A stretch of 36,705 bases of DNA, taken from IMG/VR virus record IMGVR_UViG_3300020215_000099, positions 1-36,705 of that record, one strand, 5' to 3'. The DNA is from a virus. Positions 15,935-22,233 of the stretch are shown here, piece by piece. How positions within the stretch are numbered: the first letter of the stretch is position 1; each line of letters starts with the position of its first letter. The notes beneath the pieces are model-generated. The model ran no database searches, was not told the origin of the DNA, and worked only from the letters and a program-made list of their open reading frames with translations. Made by a program: the position numbers and the translations under genes.

Positions 15935-16128
15935 TGCCACTGCTAGATTGCAAATGTAATCAGTGCCAGTTCGAGTTCGAATACTCAAAATTCAGATCGG
16001 ACGACGAACCCCAGTGCCCCAAGTGTGGAAGTAAAGATTACGAGAAGCAAGTAAGTAAAAATACAGGATTCCAGCTTAAGGGCGGCGGCTGGTTCAAAGA
16101 CAAATATAAAACAGGGAAAAAGAATTAG
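15934..16128 (+). CDS. Zinc-ribbon protein, FmdB-like (64 aa)
   Basis: Two Cys pairs, CKCNQC near residues 6-11 and CPKCGS near 28-33, form a classic zinc ribbon as in the FmdB regulatory family. The tail has the Gly/Lys composition seen in FmdB proteins (KGGGWFKDKYKTGKK). Such proteins are frequent in phages, often beside replication genes; their role is unknown, perhaps binding nucleic acid or the transcription machinery. It starts by TAATG overlap with the polymerase. Its stop codon overlaps that of the convergent minus-strand gene. Confidence 0.8.
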   Translation: MPLLDCKCNQCQFEFEYSKFRSDDEPQCPKCGSKDYEKQVSKNTGFQLKGGGWFKDKYKTGKKN

Positions 16129-16361
16129 GGCGGAGAGCCGAAGACAAGCCCGTGTAGCACTTTGATACGTTCTTTGACCCATTCTCTGTCACCGTCATTT
16201 ATGTGCTGCGACGTAAGAGTCTTATGGAGCCGTTCTAGCTCCTTATTCCATAGATTCATAAGCTGCGGCGTAATTTTGGTCACTATGATCTCTGGTTTTT
16301 CTTCGTTGTTGTTCTTAGCTGCCATAGCGAGTTTTTCTGCAGTTGTTTCAGTTAAGGCCAC
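16125..16361 (-). CDS. Minus-strand hypothetical protein (78 aa) inside the plus-strand operon
   Basis: The best start is GTG at 16361, with a perfect AGGAG 5 nt upstream; the ATG at 16379 lacks one. The protein is helical, with a basic C-terminal half (WNKELERLHKTLTSQH, REWVKERIKVLHGL). No family recognised. It converges on the FmdB-like gene with overlapping stop codons and diverges from the diphosphohydrolase gene. A weak promoter (TTGGAT, 17 bp, ACTAAT on the minus strand, about 16396-16424) may drive it. Single opposite-strand genes like this are often separately regulated accessory genes. Confidence 0.65.
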   Translation of the reverse strand: MALTETTAEKLAMAAKNNNEEKPEIIVTKITPQLMNLWNKELERLHKTLTSQHINDGDREWVKERIKVLHGLVFGSPP

Positions 16362-16479
16362 AATAACTCCTATTTTCATCGGGAATAGCAGAGAACTACA
16401 TTAGTCCAATTATCGACGTTTTATCCAATTATTAAAGAATTATTAAGGAACCTTAACATTTTCTACCAGGAGTGAACAT

Positions 16480-16818
16480 TTGGAAGGAAAGAAGTTTGAT
16501 ACAGGCAAGCCAATGGTGAGTCTCATCCCGACACAGCCATTAATCGAGGTCGCGAGGGTACTGACCTACGGTGCAAGCAAATATGATCCATACAACTGGA
16601 CGAAAGGAATAAAATGGTCTCGGTTAATGGATGCCAAATTGAGACACACTTTGGCGTTTAACAGCGGCGAGGATCTTGACCCTGAAAGTGGGTTGCCTCA
16701 TTTGGCGCATTCGATTTGTAGCGATCTATTCTTACTAGAATTTATGAGAACGCACCCCGAACTTGATGATCGATATAAGCCAGCCCGTCTGTTGGACTTA
16801 GATAAGATAATTAGATAA
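16480..16818 (+). CDS. dATP/dGTP diphosphohydrolase-like protein (DUF5664-type)
   Basis: 112 residues with the pattern of the phage dATP/dGTP diphosphohydrolase N-terminal family: KFDTGKPMVSLIP, then VLTYGASKYDPYNW, DAKLRHTLAF, SGEDLDPESGLPHLAH. The conserved Arg-His and the acidic GED...ESG...H positions are probable metal/nucleotide ligands. MazZ proteins of 2-aminoadenine phages fall in this group, but no purZ or datZ gene is seen here, so ordinary nucleotide-pool control is more likely. The start is TTG at 16480 with a strong AGGAG upstream. Upstream 100 bp are AT-rich and divergent from the minus-strand gene, a likely promoter location. Confidence 0.82.
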   Translation: MEGKKFDTGKPMVSLIPTQPLIEVARVLTYGASKYDPYNWTKGIKWSRLMDAKLRHTLAFNSGEDLDPESGLPHLAHSICSDLFLLEFMRTHPELDDRYKPARLLDLDKIIR

Positions 16819-16888
16819 TATTGAATTATAGGCGCTTGATTCCAAGTACGCCTTCACTAGAGCTCTTCGCGCTCACTGGAATTCTCAA

Positions 16889-17983
16889 TTGAAGATTTTA
16901 GGACCAGAAGTCGGTTACACCGATCTTCTTGATTATCATACAAGTCAGAAGCTCTTAAAAGAGTCTGAAGATGGCAGAAAAAATACGCCACTCAGACCTT
17001 CGGCTGCTGGCAAATGTTCAAGAGAACTTGCATATGAGTTTGCTGAGTTTCGAGGAAAAGCCAAATACGAAAAGAAGGGAATGGAGCCGTCTGTTCATAG
17101 GCTCCTCAATCTCGGTCACAGTATTGAATTCAACATTTTAAATCAGTTCAAAGATGTTGAGGGCTTCGAGCTCAAGTATGCACAGCAAGTTTTGTCTTTC
17201 TTTCCACTCAACGACAAGGAGTGGGTAGAGGGATCTCTCGATAGATGTTTCTATGTAGGTGATCACAAGGCAGTGATCGACATTAAGTCCAAAGGCGACA
17301 AGTACTCTTCATACAACAAGAGTCGCTGGGACGATGACAACGAGAAGCTCTCAAAGCTTCAGTCGTGTGCGCGAATCACGGACACGATGTTCTGGGTCGA
17401 CAACCTCGACGCATTCTTAGGAGAATTAGATGACCCGTTTCTCGCTTCGAATTTTTATCAGCTCAATATGTATGCGAACGCTCAATTTCTTAAAGAGCGC
17501 GGTGTCGATCACGCAGCAATTATTCAGTACAACAAAAACGACTCCCGAATTCGTGAGATACGGTTTCGTCCATCAAGTACCGTATACGAAGCAGTCAAAG
17601 AAAAGTTTAAGAATGTGGCAGCAACTATTGACGGCGGCGGAAGCCCAGAAGAGATCCGAAGAGACTATGCTTTGGGAAGCATTAAATGCGCCTTCTGTTC
17701 CTTCAACAAACAATGTCACCCAGGAGAAGATGGACTTAAAGCGTACTTCAAAACGTGGCCGAAGAAAAAATGGCCGGAACAAGCGACGCCGCAACTCGAA
17801 GAACTCAAAACCCGCTATGAAGAAGTCTCGAACTCGAAAAAAGAACTAGAGCGAATCGAAAAGCTCTGGGCCATGCAGATGATCGAAGACGATATCCAAA
17901 AGGCCGAGTTTCAGGACGGTTCCGTTTACGAAGTGAAGACTCTAAAAGGCGAGGGCCTTGTCATAAGAAGGACTAAGAAATGA
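16889..17983 (+). CDS. PD-(D/E)XK nuclease with Cas4-like iron-sulfur cysteines
   Basis: 364 residues. The RecB-type nuclease core has His77 (LNLGHSIEF), Asp118 (GSLDRC), the catalytic pair Asp131-x-Lys133 (VIDIKSKG), and a QxxxY motif at 191-195 (QLNMY). Four cysteines, Cys43 (GKCSRELAYEF) and Cys267/270/276 (CAFCSFNKQC), are placed like the Fe-S cluster ligands of Cas4, AddB and Dna2. A coiled-coil tail follows. It is probably a single-strand-directed exonuclease for recombination or replication ends. The start is TTG at 16889; the ribosome site is weak. It overlaps the next gene by ATGA and heads a five-gene run of DNA-metabolism-like proteins. Confidence 0.88.
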   Translation: MKILGPEVGYTDLLDYHTSQKLLKESEDGRKNTPLRPSAAGKCSRELAYEFAEFRGKAKYEKKGMEPSVHRLLNLGHSIEFNILNQFKDVEGFELKYAQQVLSFFPLNDKEWVEGSLDRCFYVGDHKAVIDIKSKGDKYSSYNKSRWDDDNEKLSKLQSCARITDTMFWVDNLDAFLGELDDPFLASNFYQLNMYANAQFLKERGVDHAAIIQYNKNDSRIREIRFRPSSTVYEAVKEKFKNVAATIDGGGSPEEIRRDYALGSIKCAFCSFNKQCHPGEDGLKAYFKTWPKKKWPEQATPQLEELKTRYEEVSNSKKELERIEKLWAMQMIEDDIQKAEFQDGSVYEVKTLKGEGLVIRRTKK

Positions 17984-18348
17984 ATTTAGAACTCTCAGCA
18001 GACGAAAGACTTTGGCTTCAGCGCTGCTTTGCCAAGGAAGCTTACAAGATCAAAGGACTTACCGAGAAAGAACAGAAGCAGCGATTGCCTCAGAAGATCT
18101 TGGCTCTCAAGAAGAAACTTGACGATCCAGTTGGTACATCAATTCAGGTTGATCGTAATGACCTTCGGATTCTCGAGCAGCAGACCGCAAACTACATAAC
18201 TCTAATGAGAACAAAAACTCTTCCTGAATACGAAAAGAAAATTCTGTCTGATCCGGCTTGGTACACACCATATAGAGACACAGAACTTCAGAGAGTTGAA
18301 ATGCTAGAGGCCTTTAAGGGCCGCATAGAGGAGATGTTAAAAAAATGA
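17980..18348 (+). CDS. Hypothetical helical protein (122 aa)
   Basis: No family recognised. Highly charged and helical throughout (LSADERLWLQRCFAKEAYKI, QRLPQKILALKKKLDD), ending in a Lys tail. Joined by ATGA overlaps to the Cas4-like nuclease upstream and a small gene downstream. Its place in the recombination run suggests a nuclease or DNA-binding partner, which is context only. Confidence 0.65.
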   Translation: MNLELSADERLWLQRCFAKEAYKIKGLTEKEQKQRLPQKILALKKKLDDPVGTSIQVDRNDLRILEQQTANYITLMRTKTLPEYEKKILSDPAWYTPYRDTELQRVEMLEAFKGRIEEMLKK

Positions 18349-18584
18349 AAGCCGTAAATTTCGTTCACTCAAATACAAAACAGCAAGTTGAGATTTTCCC
18401 AGAAAAAGTATTCGCAGTGACATTCCTTCCAACAAATCAATCCACCGTGCTCATCGCTGATGCCGGCGCGATGGTTCCTGTAGAGGGAACTGTTGAGCAT
18501 GTCAGCATGTTAGTCGAAGCCGGAAAGAAAATGAACCAAGAGATCAATCTACCAAAAACAAAAGCTAAAAAAGGAGCTAAGTAA
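18345..18584 (+). CDS. Hypothetical protein (79 aa) with basic tail
   Basis: A small beta-rich domain (VNFVHSNTKQQVEIFPEKVF, QSTVLIADAGAMVPVEG) and a strongly basic C-terminus (KTKAKKGAK). No family recognised. Starts by ATGA overlap; an SD for the next gene (AAAGGAG) lies within its end. The tail suggests nucleic-acid contact, without further support. Confidence 0.65.
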   Translation: MKAVNFVHSNTKQQVEIFPEKVFAVTFLPTNQSTVLIADAGAMVPVEGTVEHVSMLVEAGKKMNQEINLPKTKAKKGAK

Positions 18585-19022
18585 ATGGCATTGCAAGAAG
18601 TAACCGCAGGGAATTTCTTTAAACTAAACGACATGAAGATAGGACAGACCTTTAAGTGTTATCCGATCAAGGTTGTCGACGTAACCGTTCAGGGCCGTCC
18701 AGCAAAGAACATCCTTGTTGTAAACGCAGAGACTAACGAGAAGATCACAGTGGGAACACCGGGCAACATCAAGTACCTCGTAAACGACGGGAAACTTGAG
18801 ATGGGTGTTTATACCGAGATCACGCGTGGAGAGGACAAGAAGTACGGCGCACTAAAGGGGAGCTCATTCAAGGTAGCTCAAGACCCAGAGAAGACTCTTT
18901 CGGATACCCAGTTCGCAGCGATCGATTCGGCGGATCTTTCTACTACGACCAAGTCTAAACCGAAGTTTGACGTAGCAGCAACTGCAGCGGCACTCTCAAA
19001 ACAAGCGCAGAGCAAGAATTGA
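18585..19022 (+). CDS. Possible OB-fold single-stranded DNA-binding protein (145 aa)
   Basis: The first 100 residues are beta-strand-rich, with alternating polar and hydrophobic positions (KCYPIKVVDVTVQGR, AKNILVVNAETNEKI, VYTEITRGEDKKYGAL) as in OB folds. The remaining 45 residues are low-complexity Ser/Thr/Ala (DLSTTTKSKPKFDVAATAAA). It lies between a Cas4-like nuclease run and recombination genes, in a phage that otherwise shows no SSB. The C-terminus is not acidic as in bacterial SSB, so the call is tentative. Good SD (AAAGGAG) before the ATG. Confidence 0.45.
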   Translation: MALQEVTAGNFFKLNDMKIGQTFKCYPIKVVDVTVQGRPAKNILVVNAETNEKITVGTPGNIKYLVNDGKLEMGVYTEITRGEDKKYGALKGSSFKVAQDPEKTLSDTQFAAIDSADLSTTTKSKPKFDVAATAAALSKQAQSKN

Positions 19023-19399
19023 ATCGCCGAAATACTCAACGATTATTCGAACCGGGATCGTTACCCGATCCAAGAGAGATGAAGCTTTACGTGCGCCCAA
19101 TTGACTTGGCTGTAATGCTTTACTCTATTTATGAGTCAGCTAAGGACCCAAACATTGGCTATCTCGATGCGGAAAGAAAAATCGAAACGATTTCGAACGA
19201 TCTCATAAGGCGGCCAGCAAGGATCAAACAGTCCTTAGTCGAGGCGGCACTTGCAACCTGCAACCTGATGGCAGAGCAGGGAAAGTTCTGGCATCCACAG
19301 GGCAAGTCTATAGACGATTTTATTAACGACGTGGTCAGGGTGACAGGTAAACCGTATCGGTTTGATAAGGATTACCATCTATTCTTTAACGCACCTTGA
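19019..19399 (+). CDS. Hypothetical protein (126 aa)
   Basis: No family recognised. A TTG at 19019 overlaps the preceding stop (TTGA); ATG at 19079, with AAGAGAG upstream, is an alternative start. Contains Arg-rich and helical parts (LIRRPARIKQSLVEAALATC) and ends in a short beta region. It is the last gene before a strong promoter whose -35 box begins in its final codons. Confidence 0.6.
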   Translation: MNRRNTQRLFEPGSLPDPREMKLYVRPIDLAVMLYSIYESAKDPNIGYLDAERKIETISNDLIRRPARIKQSLVEAALATCNLMAEQGKFWHPQGKSIDDFINDVVRVTGKPYRFDKDYHLFFNAP

Positions 19400-19424
19400 C
19401 AAATTGAATAGTATTTAGTACTAT
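19396..19424 (+). promoter_or_regulatory. Consensus sigma70-type promoter
   Basis: TTGACA (19396-19401), 17 bp, TACTAT (19419-19424): a perfect -35 and a 5/6 -10 with ideal spacing. The expected transcript start, about 19431, leaves only about 8 nt before the ATG at 19439, so the leader would be extremely short. The spacer and -10 lie within a dyad, so repression is likely. Confidence 0.8.
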
Positions 19425-19425
19425 T
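19407..19425. promoter_or_regulatory. Operator-like dyad AATAGTA-N5-TACTATT over the -10 box
   Basis: A perfect 7-bp inverted repeat with a 5-bp centre (TTTAG) covers most of the spacer and the whole -10 hexamer. The same half-sites occur in the dyad at 4149-4169, where the spacing between half-sites is 7 instead of 5. A bound protein would block RNA polymerase here. Confidence 0.6.
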
Positions 19426-19438
19426 GAAAGTAGGAATT

Positions 19439-19837
19439 ATGGTCAAAGAAGCATTTGAATCATTAGGCGGCAGAAAGTATTTCGGCTTTGTAGTCTCAAT
19501 CGCACTACTGGCTGTAGTAGCAGTGTTTGCACCAACTAGCAACTTCGGTGAGCTTGCAGCAGCTATTGCCGCAATCTACGGATTATTTGTTGGAGGTAAC
19601 GTTCTCAATACGATTCGCGCTCCAGCACAGATCAATTTGCCTGAGATGAATTATCCGACTGAGTCTGTGCCATCAGTTGATCTAACCCCTGTATTTTCTC
19701 AAGTGGATGAGTTGACCGCGAAAGTAGAGGAGGCCTCAATAACTGCAAAGAATGCAGGTGAAGCTGCCCTACAATTAAGTCAGCAGGTAGCGGCCCTAAA
19801 GAATCTAACAGCTGCGGCATTGGCGGCTAAAAAGTAA
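19439..19837 (+). CDS. Two-span membrane protein with Ala-rich helical tail (132 aa)
   Basis: I place the start at ATG 19439 rather than TTG 19424, which lies in the promoter. Two membrane helices (FGFVVSIALLAVVAVFAPT; LAAAIAAIYGLFVGGNVL) are followed by a Pro-rich linker and a long Ala/Glu helix (TAKVEEASITAKNAGEAALQ) likely to be a coiled coil. Two spans near the N-terminus and a soluble tail resemble some phage holins, but it is far from the endolysin and has its own strong promoter. It could instead be a membrane-located early protein. It precedes recombinase A by 12 bp. Confidence 0.7.
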   Translation: MVKEAFESLGGRKYFGFVVSIALLAVVAVFAPTSNFGELAAAIAAIYGLFVGGNVLNTIRAPAQINLPEMNYPTESVPSVDLTPVFSQVDELTAKVEEASITAKNAGEAALQLSQQVAALKNLTAAALAAKK

Positions 19838-19849
19838 GAAGGAGTTCGT

Positions 19850-20572
19850 ATGGAGTCCTTGATCGAAAAGTATATTGAATTCAAAAGACTCTCATGGGCG
19901 GCAACAACGCTTCGAACAGAAGAGAGCAGACTACACTCAAACAAACATCTTATCGACATGGACCCAAAGGACGCCTTCGTTAAGCTTCGTGACTCGGGCA
20001 TGAAGCCCTACGCAATTAAAACAACGATGATTCGAATTGGAACATTCTACCAGTGGCTGTTGGACTCTGGGCATAGAACGGGCAAGAATAGAATTAAGGA
20101 GTTCATGCGAACACATGAAAATTTGTTTAAGTACGCATACTCTCCGCAGCGTTTAACAATCACGTATGACGAGGCTGCAAGGCGAATCGAAAAGATTCCA
20201 CAAGATCACCTGCGAAACGCAGCTAAGCAGCTGTTAAGTGGACTTCGATCTTGCGAACTAAAAACAGTTAAAGATGGACAAGTTATTGGTAAGGGCCAAA
20301 AGCCTCGAGAAGTATATCTGCCAGCTGAAGTTGAGAATTTTAGATACAAGGGCAGTTACGGTCAGCTTTATTACTCACTCAAGAAGGTCGGCCTCACTCC
20401 ACACATGTTAAGAAAGTTATGTGCCTCAGAGTTTAGTCGTTTAGAGGGCGTAACAACGGTTGATATATTGGAGAGTTTCGGATGGAATTCGGTACAAACT
20501 GCAATGGTTTATCTCCAACCTTTAAATAGTTCAAAGCGATCTAGTTTATTTAAGAAAGTAAGAGAGGCATGA
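19850..20572 (+). CDS. Minimal tyrosine recombinase A
   Basis: 240 residues, shorter than XerC/XerD (about 300) and most integrases. All catalytic positions are present: Arg133 in SGLRSCEL, Lys148 in VIGKGQKPRE, His185-x-x-Arg188 in PHMLRKLCAS, Trp212 in FGWNS, and the nucleophile Tyr221 in MVYLQP. The first 110 residues form a compact core-binding domain (SWAATTLRTEESRLHS). Recombinase B at 23174-23896 is a clear paralogue with identical motif spacing. A and B bracket a hypothetical gene, groES, an exonuclease and GT9. Possible roles are dimer resolution, DNA inversion or integration; the true integrase seems to be the third, longer protein. SD AAGGAG supports the start. Confidence 0.88.
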   Translation: MESLIEKYIEFKRLSWAATTLRTEESRLHSNKHLIDMDPKDAFVKLRDSGMKPYAIKTTMIRIGTFYQWLLDSGHRTGKNRIKEFMRTHENLFKYAYSPQRLTITYDEAARRIEKIPQDHLRNAAKQLLSGLRSCELKTVKDGQVIGKGQKPREVYLPAEVENFRYKGSYGQLYYSLKKVGLTPHMLRKLCASEFSRLEGVTTVDILESFGWNSVQTAMVYLQPLNSSKRSSLFKKVREA

Positions 20573-20955
20573 AATCAATTATCATTTCGGACCCTGGTTA
20601 CTACGAGCTGGACTTTAATTACAAGCAACAGCAAATCTTTGTAACAAAGGTTGATAGCTTCTCCTCGTTAGACGTAGTTGGACTAGAAGCATATCAGGTC
20701 CCGTGCTACTTCGAAGGGACAAGCCCATTCAACGTCAGAGTAGTTTCAACAAAACAAACTCCTGTTAACTCAACCGCATTACCAGCAGCTACGCCAACCG
20801 GGCACCCGTATTCTATCGACCCCAACGACTTAGATCTTTTCAACATGCTGCCAAAGAAGACCAAAGAGTCGCCAGCAAAGTGCACCTGTGGCGCAACTGC
20901 AATGGGTGATCGAAATCACTGGGCAGGCTGCGAGTTAACTACACAACAAATTTAA
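20569..20955 (+). CDS. Hypothetical protein (128 aa) with C-terminal Cys/His motif
   Basis: No family recognised. The N-terminal half is beta-rich, followed by a Pro/Thr-rich linker and a C-terminal metal-binding-like group (KCTCGATAMGDRNHWAGC: Cys-x-Cys, His, Cys). ATGA overlap links it to recombinase A. It is followed by a 95-bp gap containing a strong hairpin. Confidence 0.6.
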   Translation: MKSIIISDPGYYELDFNYKQQQIFVTKVDSFSSLDVVGLEAYQVPCYFEGTSPFNVRVVSTKQTPVNSTALPAATPTGHPYSIDPNDLDLFNMLPKKTKESPAKCTCGATAMGDRNHWAGCELTTQQI

Positions 20956-20960
20956 TTTTG

Positions 20961-21023
20961 CGTGGCGGGTAAGTACCTACTTGTACCCCTAAATAGGTCA
21001 GTCCCTCTCGGCTACCCGCCATG
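20961..21023 (+). ncRNA. Structured leader candidate upstream of groES
   Basis: TGGCGGGTA (20963-20971) pairs perfectly with TACCCGCCA (21013-21021), extendable to 11 pairs with one G-U. Inside is a second helix ACCTA/TAGGT (20975-20979 with 20994-20998). The closed 63-nt fold occupies most of the gap before the GroES-like gene, whose SD (GGAGG) follows at about 21039. No T tract follows, so a terminator is unlikely; a cis-acting leader or small RNA fits better. It is too short and lacks the T-loop of a tRNA. Confidence 0.45.
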
Positions 21024-21050
21024 TAACCCCTTTCCTTCGGAGGCTGTGCA

Positions 21051-21506
21051 ATGCAGTCAAAGTATCTCGGGTTCTTCAAGGCCCTCAAAGAAACGAAACC
21101 AAATTTCTATCAACTCTTCGGAAGTCGCATCTTAGTTGAGGTTTTACCTGAGCCAGAAATGAAGACAGCAGGCGGCTTAGTGATGGCCTCACCAGGAAGT
21201 AACTATCGAACTGACACAGAAGAGAACAAGTTCACAGCAGCAGTGGTACTCGCTACAGGCAAGGGCTACTACAACGACGAGACAAATGAAGATGTTCCTC
21301 TTGAGGTAAAACCCGGGCAAGTAATTGAAGTCGTAAGATCTGGCCTTCGTAAATATTCAAGTCATCCCGTACTCGGCGGACAGTACACGACAGGTGATCT
21401 CGCAACAACTAACGAGTCACACGTGGTAGGTCTCTTGGCTGAATCAGTTGAAGAATATCAGTTGGCACTTAATGCAATTGCAGAGTTGAAGGTCGCTCGT
21501 GGCTAA
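21051..21506 (+). CDS. GroES-like co-chaperonin
   Basis: 151 residues, longer than bacterial GroES (about 97). The GroES fold signatures are present: FGSRILVEVLPEP, then a mobile-loop-like MKTAGGLVMASPGSNYR, AAVVLATGKGYYND, and VKPGQVIEVVR. The mobile loop would contact host GroEL. Phage versions such as T4 gp31 change the chamber so that large phage proteins, classically the capsid protein, can fold. The extra C-terminal 35 residues (ESHVVGLLAESVEEYQLALN) are specific to this one. It is preceded by a structured leader and SD GGAGG, and overlaps the next gene by 8 nt. Confidence 0.88.
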   Translation: MQSKYLGFFKALKETKPNFYQLFGSRILVEVLPEPEMKTAGGLVMASPGSNYRTDTEENKFTAAVVLATGKGYYNDETNEDVPLEVKPGQVIEVVRSGLRKYSSHPVLGGQYTTGDLATTNESHVVGLLAESVEEYQLALNAIAELKVARG

Positions 21507-22233
21507 GCCTAAGACACTACTCATCGACATTGAAACATCAGAGATGGAAAACTACTCGTGGGGAATACGTAAACAGTTTATCGGTCATGAAGATATCAAA
21601 GAAGACTGGAACGTGCTTTCGTGGAGCGCAAAATGGCTCGGCGATAAAGAGATCATGCAACAAGACAATCGTAATGCACGAGATGTTAGAAATGATAAGA
21701 AGCTTCTTAAAGGTATCTGGAAGCTTCTCGATGAAGCGGATCTTGTCATTACTCAAAACGGTGACAAATTCGATATTAAGAGACTGAACGCACGATTTAT
21801 CATTCACGACCTCCCAAGACCGTCGAGCTTTCAAAGTTTCGACACACTAAAGTTTGCTAACAAGACGTTCGGTTTCACTTCGCACAAATTAGACTATGTT
21901 TCAAATGCCCTAAAGTTGAAGTATCGAAAACTAAAACATCACGAATTCCCAGGCAAAACCATGTGGCGGGAATGTATGAAGGGCAACTTAAAAGCCTGGG
22001 ATGCAATGGCCGAATACAATCGATGGGACATTCTGTCGCTTGAAGAGTATTACGAAAAGATTCGTCCATGGGCAATCGACTTCAATTTCAAAGCTTGGAA
22101 TGGGGACGACTTAGTTTGTTCATGTGGAAGTAGATCGTTTACGAAAAACGGTTCACGTCCTTTTAGGGGCGGTATGTATCAGCGACTTCACTGCAAGGAT
22201 TGCGGCGCTGAACATAGAGGCGAAAAGATTTAA
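21499..22233 (+). CDS. DnaQ-like (DEDD) exonuclease with C-terminal zinc ribbon
   Basis: 244 residues, start GTG at 21499. RNase H-like exonuclease motifs: LLIDIETS (Asp10, Glu12), VITQNGDKFDIKRLN, and YNRWDILSLEEYY with the last acidic residues. This pattern matches the RNase_H_2/DEDDy group of 3'-5' exonucleases. The last 45 residues add a zinc ribbon (CSCGSRSF and HCKDCGAEH), a likely DNA- or RNA-binding module. With the polymerase's own proofreading domain present, it may act in recombination or RNA processing. It overlaps groES and the glycosyltransferase gene (TAATG). Confidence 0.85.
   Translation: MAKPKTLLIDIETSEMENYSWGIRKQFIGHEDIKEDWNVLSWSAKWLGDKEIMQQDNRNARDVRNDKKLLKGIWKLLDEADLVITQNGDKFDIKRLNARFIIHDLPRPSSFQSFDTLKFANKTFGFTSHKLDYVSNALKLKYRKLKHHEFPGKTMWRECMKGNLKAWDAMAEYNRWDILSLEEYYEKIRPWAIDFNFKAWNGDDLVCSCGSRSFTKNGSRPFRGGMYQRLHCKDCGAEHRGEKI

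Noticed and set aside
16480-16818. 2-aminoadenine (Z-genome) pathway
   Set aside because: A MazZ-type relative and a family A polymerase are present, but no purZ-like or datZ-like gene is in the window; the diphosphohydrolase family is widespread in ordinary phages.
18585-19022. Firm call of an SSB
   Set aside because: Beta-rich pattern and context fit, but no acidic C-terminal tip or recognisable signature; kept as a tentative call only.
3917-20993. Shared 11-mer GTACCCCTAAA at 3917 and 20983
   Set aside because: Many 11-mer matches are expected by chance in a window of this size; no further flanking similarity.
20961-21023. tRNA-like acceptor stem (GGCGGGT...ACCCGCC plus A)
   Set aside because: Only about 60 nt, no T-loop consensus and no plausible anticodon arm; treated as a structured leader instead.
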